Source of the DNA: Utricularia gibba
Taxonomy: Eukaryota > Streptophyta > Magnoliopsida > Lamiales > Lentibulariaceae
Reading direction: 5' to 3'
NCBI GenBank assembly: GCA_002189035.1
Contig: NEEC01000002.1
Coordinates: forward strand, 1,302,001 to 1,366,000
Length of the DNA: 64,000 bases
Position numbers and translations under genes: made by a program. Positions 56,244 through 64,000 of this stretch are shown here, piece by piece. The stretch's first letter is position 1. Every line of letters begins with the position of its first letter. Under the pieces are notes generated by a model. The model was not told where the DNA came from and searched no databases. It saw only the letters and a program-made list of their open reading frames with translations.

Positions 56244-56973
56244 CGAGGTGTCTTCGTCCCTGAACACACAGATCCTGATAGCCTCCTCACGCAGCAGAGA
56301 GGTATCTTTAATGATCTCAAGTTTTGGCTTAGAAGGATGCTTTCTTTCTTCTCTAGTGTTGTAGATATGTAGTGCATTCCTCTGTGGGAGTCCATCAAAT
56401 TGCTTTCTCCTTTGGACACACCACTACTGAGTTGGGATGAACATTGTAAATGGGAACTATTAATACACCACTATCAAACAGTCGAAATTGAACATGTTCG
56501 ATATTTAGATTATGTTTCACATTTATTTTTTAGGTTAATTCTACTTCTACAACTATAAAATTGTGATTATCATCACAAAAATAAATATTTTTCTTTTATT
56601 TATTTTAAAATATTACTTTCTCCTTTTTCATTCATTTACTCTATATAAACATGAGGATTAATTATATCAAACGATATTTAGTGCCAAGTGAACGGGGTTA
56701 AAATTAACTAAGGCTGATTTTTTTTTTTTTTTTTTTTTTTTGCTGATAAAAAAATTTGCTCAGGCTGAAAATGATAACAGTAACTTGGTTAAGGTGGGAA
56801 TTTTGGAAATGAAAAATAAAATATTTATTTAATGGGGGGAATATGATTCCTGTCTTGAAAGCCGCCATATAATAAAGCTTATTAATTCAAATTTCGGTCT
56901 TCTTCTTTCGGAGAATCCAATTCTGCAAACCCTAATTCCCACAAGTTCTTGTGTTGTTTGAGTGGAATTTCAA
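56244..56973. other. Intergenic region with a poly-T tract
   Basis: The left part is the bestrophin-like 3' UTR. A run of about 23 T lies at 56718-56741 in AT-rich DNA. The right 80 bases are the leader of the next gene. The T run could be a simple repeat or the tail of an old minus-strand retroposon. No flanking duplication was identified. Confidence 0.5.
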
Positions 56974-57618
56974 ATGTCAACTGCGACGAGCTCTGTGGAA
57001 CTCCCAGAGCCTGTAGAGGAAGAGGAGCTGATGAAACTGGAGGAAGAGGTTCACCAGATGGCGCAGAGAATTCACGAATTCAGAGCCACGCTGCCGGATC
57101 AACTGGCGTCCACTTTGTCTTCGCTGGTAGAATCTCAAAGACCAGTTTCGCCCCTCATTTCAGTGGAAAACCGTGGAGGCCGTGTTTTGGCAGCACCGGA
57201 GTCCGTGGCTGGATCAGGTGAAGGTTGCTGTAGCTCTATCTTGCTGTTTTCGATGACTCAGAAAGTAGATCTTGAGCTTAAATGATGCATTGATCTGGAA
57301 AAATCGGAGACTTGTGTGGCTAATAAAGATTTCATGTTTTCTTATTCACTGTCATTATGCCTGCTTACTCTCATTTACATGACAGGTTCAATGGGAGATA
57401 ATGATTCCTCTATTGAAAACGGTAGCCGGGAAGAAGCTGAGAGAATACAACTCCTCAAGCAGAAGATTTCAAGTAATACCTCAACCCTGCCTGTTGTGTT
57501 GAAAAGAATGAAGGAGTGTATGCAAAGAGTAGATACACTTGAATCCTCTAGTGAAAACATCCCTCCAGTCTTCAAAAGAAAAAGAACCACTTCATCCTGC
57601 GGTGCATGTCTTCATTGA
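56974..57618 (+). CDS. Small conserved-looking plant protein, function unknown
   Basis: Two exons (56974-57217 and 57386-57618) give 158 residues. I do not recognise a named domain. The first exon encodes an acidic start (VELPEPVEEEELMKLEEEVH) then QMAQRIHEFRATLPDQLAST, which looks helical, and VSPLI. The second encodes EEAERIQLLKQKISSNTSTL, again amphipathic helix, and a basic end (FKRKRT). Phase matches across the intron and the start codon follows a short leader. It may be a coiled-coil subunit of a larger assembly, but that is only a guess from composition. Confidence 0.65.
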
Positions 57619-58834
57619 GATTGCTATAAGTGAGCTCCCTAAAGTAATCCAGATTTGGCGGGGGGCAGAAATTGTGCAACACTCTAGAAATGGTTGTGTT
57701 ATTGGTAGGGATTGGAACAGGAGGTTCAGTACAGAAAGATTGCAACTTTCTGTAGCTGACCATGAGCCTTGTGTGTTGCACCATTTGAAAGTTAGATTGC
57801 CTTGTATGTGTATTGCTTGCACTCCCTGTTCTCTTTCAAGGAGTGCATGAAATGTAATGTAAAATTTGATTATCAGAATCAACAAACTGCATCCTTGTTG
57901 ATTATCAGAATGCAGTGTGGTTGCTTCTTCATTGTGATCCATGAAGTTCATTGTGTCCTTTAACTTTTATGTTCCCAGTTCTAGCATTGAATTAAGTTAA
58001 GCATGCAGTGTACTGATACATTCCTGGTTTATCAGTCCGAGAAGCGCTGGTGCTTATGATATGGTAACTAAGGAGTGTGAAGTGAGAAAACTGACAAAAG
58101 GGATGAACTGATGGTTTTGCTTTGGTTTCTGAACAACTCACCGTTTGGGGAAGCCCAGGGCGCGCGGCGTGGTTGTACCTCGATGCTGAGGTGTGCATAA
58201 ATTTCTGCAATAATTATAATTATATTCATGATGTAAATAAAATTTTTACAACGGTGATAAAATAAAATCAAGTGTGCTCACTGTAAGATTTCTTCTTCAC
58301 GCATTTATTAGGTGCTTTTTTAATGAAATGTGTTTAGTGATGGACGGATATCTCTGCAGACCGCGACGAACTCAATCGGGAAAACGGCATTTCCTGAGTC
58401 CGAGGTGGGAAGGATGGGCTGGAGCAGGATCAAGATCAGGATCAGTTTTTCTAGTTGAACTGAAGCCATTAGATTTACCAAGTATTTGATGTTCTTGAGT
58501 TCCCTTCAGCACTTCGTTTTTTCGGATAAAGCTGGGCTCTATATCGTTGTTACCCATCTTCTCTTCAGGGTTAAATTGGGTGTGCTTGAAATTTCCGTTT
58601 GAGATCTGGAAACCCATTTGCTCTTTCGGTGTTTAAACTACTAAACCTGCCCAATTTTCTCTGTATGCTAATGTAAACGAAGTACTTGGCCTCCGTTCTG
58701 CTTCAGATTTTGGAACCAGAGCTGCGTTTACAAATCCGAGCTCAGCTGGGTTAATTTGGGTTGGTGTAATAGTGTTTCTTCGTCGTCTGAATAGGGTTTT
58801 GCTCTCAATTTTGCATCTAGCTTATCAGCTGGAA
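57619..58834. other. Intergenic region before the CCCH gene
   Basis: The left part includes the 3' UTR of the small gene. About 58620-58834 is likely the CCCH gene leader. I see no conserved frame between them. Confidence 0.5.
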
Positions 58835-60158
58835 ATGGATTATCGCCAAGAAAATGGATTTTCGGTTGGGAATGTTGTCCAAGTTCTTGGTGAGAACTCT
58901 ACAGAAAACTGGGGCGCTATTCCTGCGACTCGGGTTCCAGAATCTGACAAGGATTACGTTATGTGGAATGCTGATTCATCAATTAACAGCAATTTGACTC
59001 CGAATCATGAGGAGCGGAGCAGATCAGGAAGCGAGCCTCCAAACAAAAGATCAAGAAACTCAGTTTCAGGTGATTTGATTGCTTCTAACCGTGCCAAGGC
59101 AATTGGGAAGATGTTTTATAAGACCAAGTTATGCTGCAAGTTTCGAGCTGGAACATGCCCTTATGTAACCAACTGCAATTTTGCTCATAGTGTTGAAGAG
59201 TTAAGAAAACCTCCCCCTAATTGGCAGGAAATTGTAGCAGCACATGAGGAAGAAAGAACAGAGCCCAGGGAGGAATTTCAGATTCCTATCCTTGGTGTCA
59301 CTGATGAGCCTCACAGATCTCACAAAGGGAGGCACTGTAAGAAGTTCTATACTGATGAGGGATGCCCTTATGGCGATACTTGCACTTTCCTTCATGATGA
59401 ACAATCAAGAGCAAGAGAAAGTGTAGCAATAAGCTTGGGGCCAGGTAGTGGTGCGGGATATGGAACTGGTGGCAGTGAATCCACTTTAAAGCCTTCCAAT
59501 TGGAAAACAAGGATTTGTAACAAATGGGAGCTTACGGGGTATTGTCCCTTTGGTAGCAAGTGCCATTTTGCTCATGGATCTGCAGGTGCGACTGGTAGTA
59601 ATCTCAAGTTACAATCCCTCTTGTTTATTTTTATCTCCTGTTTCAGCAAACTGAGTTTCCTGTTTTCATGGTTTACGATGCGTTTCCCTTCCTTGTGATT
59701 ACAACATTGCATTCTGCTATGAGTTTATCGTGCATACACTTGAGACATTCTTTTCCAAGACATGGAAGTAGGATTACAAGTTAAAAACAAGTCCGGAGAA
59801 CATCAGCTTGTACCTTAATGCTTTGTATATGCAAGTTCCATTCTTTTCCAAGTTGTGGATTCATCTCGCATTAGAATTGCTTTTACTTGTGTCTTTAGCA
59901 GAACTGAATCGATCTGGCGGAGGGCCATCGGACCCGGATTTCACAGATGCAACTGCAAGTGCTGATGCCAAGCAAGGATCAGCAGCACCCATCAACTCTG
60001 TTGCTTCATCTGCCGCCAGTGTTCCTGATCTTGATGGCTATCGTATCGGAGCTGCATCACAACCGGTGATGCCGAAGACCGGCCTCCCAACTGCACAGAA
60101 ATGGAACGGTCCGAACAAGATTAGCAAGATATACGGTGACTGGATCGACGACCTCTAG
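58835..60158 (+). CDS. CCCH zinc-finger protein, three fingers
   Basis: The product is a C3H-type zinc-finger protein of the AtC3H12 kind, likely RNA-binding. Exons are 58835-59585 and 59902-60158, giving 335 residues. Three CCCH fingers are visible: KTKLCCKFRAGTCPYVTNCN with FAHS (about 95-118), HCKKFYTDEGCPYGDTCTFL with H (about 168-190), and TRICNKWELTGYCPFGSKCH with FAHG (about 222-246). A nuclear-type basic patch (PPNKRSRNS) precedes finger one. The second exon is disordered and ends KWNGPNKISKIYGDWIDDL, a conserved tail of this subfamily. The start at 58835 (MDYRQENGF) is preferred, since upstream codons in frame lack an ATG. Confidence 0.92.
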
Positions 60159-60566
60159 TTGGCAACTACCCAAACCACACCAGCACCGGAGCGTCTCTTA
60201 CATTCACCACAGAGCTTGAACGACCAGCAAAACGGTGTCGTTCCCGAATGGTTGCAGGTATGTCCTCAGCCACTGTTGTTGTACGGATATGTAGCTGTGT
60301 GCAATAAGCCATATATGAGCTTCAAACTCCTGTACTTTGAGCTTAGACTGGTCAGTGGAAGGTGGCGAACCCAGATTCAGATTCGGGTCGGGTCGGGTCG
60401 GTAAGATATATTTAAAAAATGGATATATGATCGCTGTCGTTGGGTAGGGGATCTAACCCAACTACCTTTAGCCGCCATTTAAAACGCTGAGGAAGGCTAG
60501 GCGTTGTTATTTAAAGGAGCAGCCGAGGGTGCTATTGAGAGCAGACTGGTTCAGAGGAAAATCGGA
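60159..60566. other. Short intergenic region, CCCH 3' end to GPAT start
   Basis: It contains a small tandem GGGTC repeat at about 60387-60402 and then the GPAT upstream sequence. No gene is seen. Confidence 0.5.
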
Positions 60567-62460
60567 ATGGCGAGAAACGCCGAAGCAGGTGCCGGCTCGG
60601 CGAGCCGTTTTCCGTCGATCGAGAAGTGCGACGTCACCGGAGCTAACCGGAAATCGATAGCGGCCGACCTTGACGGTACTCTCCTTATCTCGCGCTCCTC
60701 GTTCCCTTACTTCATGCTGGTCGCGATCGAGGCTGGAAGCCTCCTCCGCGGCCTCGTACTCCTCCTGTCTTTCCCGCTCATCGCCGTCGCCTACATCTTC
60801 ATCTCCGAGGCGCTCGCCATTCAAATGCTCATCTACATCTCCTACGCCGGATTAAAGGTGCGTGACATTGAGCTTGCGTCGCGAGCGGTCCTGCCTCGAT
60901 TCTACGCCTCCGACGTCAGGGCTGAGAGCTACGAGGTGTTCCGGAAGTGCGATCGGAAGGTGATAGTCACCGCGAATCCGACCATTATGGTGGAGCCGTT
61001 TGTCAAGGACTTTCTAGGCTGCGATAAGGTGATTGGAACCGAGATCGAAGTAGATCCGAAGACCAGGAAAGCGACTGGTTTCGTCAAGAAACCGGGTGTT
61101 TTAGTAGGAAAATGGAAGAAACTGAACCTCCTCAAAGAATTCGGCGACGAAACACCGGAAATCGGCATCGGAGATCGTACATCAGATCACGATTTTATGT
61201 CCATTTGCAAGGTTAGTCCGTTCATTTTCAGTTTGAGAAAATTCACGGTTTATTCATCCTCTATTTCCTCTTTGTTGCGTTGCGCCGAGTGACACAGAAA
61301 AAGTCCATCTTCACATGGTCGCCTTTACTGAGGGAACCACAATTTATTGTAGTTGTTGGAATCTGCTGGCTGTAATTAATTCCTTGAGTTCCTTGGAAGG
61401 GGCCACTGCATTTACCCCCCTCACAGTTGGTTGGGATAATGGGAACTTTTCAATATTTACAGCTTCTACAGTACGTAGAGAATAATGTGAAATTTCCCAT
61501 CTGAGTGATGAATGCAGGGATTAGTCTTCATGTTTGTTTGGATGATGACAGCAACTGTGCTTATTTCACTGGTTCTTTCTTCATCAGGAGGGGTACATGG
61601 TGCTTCCTACCAAGGAAGCGAAGCCGGTCCCGTTGGACCAACTGAAAAGCCCGGTGATCTTCCACGACGGCCGTCTTGTTCAGATGCCGACGCCGATCAA
61701 CGCACTGATCACCTATATTTGGCTGCCATTTGCATTCCTGCTATCCCTATTCCGTGTCTACTTCAACCTTCCCCTCCCTGAACGCATCGTCCGCTACACC
61801 TATCCAATGCTAGGGATCAACCTTGTTATCAAAGGAACTCCGCCACCACCGCCGTCCCAGGGATCCCCGGGGAACCTCTACGTCTGCAACCACCGCACTG
61901 CTCTTGATCCTGTCGTCATTTCCATTGCTCTTGGCCGTAAAGCATCCTGCGTCACCTACAGCGTCAGTTGGCTTTCCCGCTTCCTGTCCCCAATTCCCGC
62001 CATAGCTCTCACTCGTGACCGTGAAAAAGATGCTGCAAGGATTAAGTCCCTCCTGGAGAAGGGGGAGCTCATCGTCTGCCCCGAGGGTACTACCTGCAGA
62101 GAGCCGTATCTACTGAGATTCAGCGCATTGTTTGCAGAGCTAAGCGACAGGATTGTCCCGGTGGCTGTAAACATCAAGCAGAGCATGTTCCATGGAACAA
62201 CAGTGCGTGGTGTCAAGTTCTGGGACGCATACTTCTACTTCATGAATCCACGGCCTACTTACGAGATCACATTCCTGGAGCGGCTGCCGGAGGAAATGAC
62301 CTGCGGTGCCGGAAAATCAGCCATCGAAGTAGCGAACCATGTGCAGAGGGTCCTTGCTGCTTCATTAGGATTCGAATGCACCCAGTTGACGAGGAAGGAT
62401 AAGTACATGCTTCTTGGTGGAAATGATGGTAAGGTGGAGTCCATGTACGGCAAAAAATGA
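60567..62460 (+). CDS. GPAT4: Glycerol-3-phosphate sn-2 acyltransferase, GPAT4/8-like
   Basis: These ER enzymes transfer omega-oxidised acyl chains to sn-2 of glycerol-3-phosphate and, with an active phosphatase domain, release 2-monoacylglycerol for cutin. Exons are 60567-61211 and 61588-62460, giving 505 residues. The N-terminal HAD-like phosphatase domain has [20 protein letters not shown] (DxDGT near residue 35) and [20 protein letters not shown]. Hydrophobic segments lie at about 55-105 and 245-270. The acyltransferase domain has NHRTALDP (NHx4D), [20 protein letters not shown] and IVPVAVN. The C-terminus [19 protein letters not shown] is closer to GPAT4/8 than to GPAT6. The ATG at 60567 is preferred over upstream non-ATG codons. 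Confidence 0.94.
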
Positions 62461-62929
62461 AATGAAACTCTGCCCCCCTGCCCCCCTCTATGCTGCTGCT
62501 ATTGTTCTCCTGAGTTTTCTCCTATTCATCAGACCACCCCCAACGCATTACATGTTAAAGCATGAACAGCTTGGTGTTCCTTCTTGACGTTGGTTTGATC
62601 CAATTAGGACCTCTTCGCTTCGTTTCGAAACCATTACTTGGTACTTCCCCAAAATGCAAGAAATTTTCAACCTATGGCACATAATTCTCCAGTTCCTTCA
62701 TGGAAAACAGATCCAGGAGTTCTTAACTGCCAAGGAAATGTAGCCTGAAGAAGGATCAGGATATTAGGTACTACAGCTGCTGTTATTCATGAAATGCAAA
62801 TACATACAGGTGTCGGTCCCCTTAAGCAATAACATGTGTTTCCAACTTTATTCAACAACGATGCTGCTACTATTTAAAGGAAACTGCTAACCAACAAGTG
62901 ATCAGCCAGCCTCCTGCTGCAGGTAGGAG
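62461..62929. other. Convergent 3' region of GPAT and endosulfine-like genes
   Basis: Both 3' UTRs are expected here. Nothing else is recognised. Confidence 0.5.
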
Positions 62930-63762
62930 TTAATTTGCAGATGCGCCATCCTCCGGTGGTGCGTCGGTGGCCGCGACGCCATCTGCCAAGAAAGCTGAGG
63001 GAATGAGACCGTGTTACATTTCTTCAAGTTTTTGAACTTCATAAGGCGATTCCGGTGTGAACGAATTCTCCATTGGTAATCAAATGCATTGATTCATGAA
63101 ACTTAAAAGCTTCAGAGATCTAGCAAACCTTCATCTCCTGATGGTGCGTAATGAGATTTACGGTATCTTGTTTGCTGCCGTGTTGGCTGGAAAATATTTC
63201 ACGGGAAACAACATATAAACAAGCCATCAACAGAATATGGCAACAAGAAGATACAGAAAGGGCGTGCTCTAGCTGGCCTACCTGTAACTTGGGTCTGAGA
63301 GCCTCCAGAGGTCCTTTAGGCTTTTCTACTCCTTGCTGAAGGCATGGAATATGGATTAAAAGGAATATCATGACCTCGAAACCCACATATATATACGCAG
63401 ACAGACCTTTCCCAGTGCCCAGTCAGCAGAATCAAAATAGGCGCGTTCATGATCCTGAAAAGAAATGGAAGTTCTTGGCATATAAGGCGTTCATGATCCT
63501 GAAGATAAGTTCTGTTACCTTTGATATCAGTGGTGGCTTTTTCGGCATTAATCCTCCATACTTCTTCTTCACTACTTCTTCCTGAAAGCCAGGAAAACCG
63601 ATAATCTTGGTGAAACATGGGAGAATAGTTAGTAGCAAGGAAGAACTAAAAAGCCCAAGATGTGAACACTACTTCCTGCTTAGTTAACTGTTCAGCCTTC
63701 TCAGCATCCTCCATGGCAACTTCCACTGCTTCTTCTTGTTTGATATCGTCAGAGCTCGACAT
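62930..63762 (-). CDS. Endosulfine/ARPP19-like phosphoprotein
   Basis: ENSA/ARPP19 proteins are small, disordered inhibitors of PP2A-B55 once phosphorylated by Greatwall-type kinases (animal and yeast knowledge). Six exons (63673-63762, 63519-63581, 63407-63454, 63282-63335, 63129-63174, 62930-62994) give 121 residues in continuous phase. An acidic lead (SSSDDIKQEEAVEVAMEDAE) precedes KKKYGGLMPKKPPLISKDHE, then the signature FDSADWALGK (about residues 58-67) whose Ser is the regulatory site, and KPKGPLEALRPKLQ. The tail RYRKSHYAPSGDEG and a short acidic end match plant members. Intron 2 is only 64 nt and contains a duplicate of the exon 3 start. Confidence 0.93.
63443..63503. repeat. 17-bp direct repeat spanning a splice acceptor
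   Basis: The bases GCGTTCATGATCCTGAA occur at 63443-63459 and 63487-63503 (44-bp period). On the gene's strand each copy contains a CAG acceptor followed by GATCATGAACGC, the first bases of exon 3. Confidence 0.85.
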
Positions 63763-64000
63763 ATAAATGCCACAAGCAAACCAAATGGATTCACTGGAAA
63801 AAGCAAGGACAGTAAGCAGATGAGTATTCTGACATACAAGAAACTGATTTCCAACCTTTCTCAGCATCACAGACTGGGAAATTTTGTCAAGTTACGCCAA
63901 GGAACAAACACAAAAAAAAAAAAGAAAAGAAAATGAGAGGTTCTTAATGTGAATCTACTCCAAGATTTTCAGCAATCAAAGACACTAATCCCTCAGCAAC

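Noticed and set aside
56718..56741. Poly-T run as evidence for a SINE or retrocopy
   Set aside because: No flanking target duplication or RNA polymerase III boxes were seen, so a simple repeat is the safer reading.
1..64000. tRNA, rRNA or CRISPR features
   Set aside because: No cloverleaf-compatible tRNA, rRNA segment or regularly spaced repeat array was recognised by eye. A tRNAscan-type search would be needed to exclude tRNAs fully.

Overview
The window is nuclear DNA of a flowering plant, most likely a core eudicot; an asterid such as a Lamiales species fits but cannot be fixed from sequence alone. The evidence is short GT-AG introns, AT-rich intergenic DNA, plant-only families (GASA, WEB1, COR27, DREB, GA20-oxidase, cutin-type GPAT) and a Ty1/copia LTR retrotransposon. 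About 22 protein-coding genes were reconstructed exon by exon, and reading phase was checked across introns.

Layout. 1-5.5 kb: 5' end of a HOS15-like LisH/WD40 gene (-), a WPP-domain MAF1 gene (+), a DREB A-5 repressor (-). 5.5-17 kb: RER1 (-), a COR27/28-like clock and cold gene (-) with three evening elements upstream, WEB1 (-), a Sec14-like protein (+), a UBC16/UBE2W-type E2 (-). 17-22.8 kb: a LON-domain pseudogene split by a 4,963-bp copia element with 251/253-bp LTRs and a 5-bp target duplication. 23-31 kb: coatomer alpha-COP (+), CGI-58 (-), GASA/snakin (-). 33-41.7 kb: a TFIIS N-terminal-domain protein (-), a plastid-type membrane protein (-), a GOS12 SNARE (-). 42.8-49 kb: glucuronate 4-epimerase (+), tRNA 2'-phosphotransferase (-), an unrecognised nuclear-type protein (-). 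49.4-64 kb: SYT5-like synaptotagmin (+), GA20-oxidase (-), bestrophin-like channel (+), a small unknown protein (+), a CCCH zinc-finger protein (+), GPAT4/8-like acyltransferase (+), endosulfine/ARPP19-like protein (-).

The genes do not form one pathway. Several act in membrane traffic and lipids (RER1, alpha-COP, GOS12, SYT5, Sec14, CGI-58, GPAT), which is probably coincidence.

The most notable observation is technical. Six one-base reading-frame breaks, five in homopolymer runs and one at or next to a short run, lie in four otherwise well-conserved genes between 26.6 and 52.7 kb. Each is repaired by adding one base, which points to residual assembly errors rather than pseudogenes. No clearly new biological system was found. 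The best biological leads are the evening-element cluster upstream of the COR27-like gene, the nested LON pseudogene/retrotransposon, a duplicated splice acceptor in a 64-nt intron, and unassigned coding-like exons near 37.1-37.7 kb.
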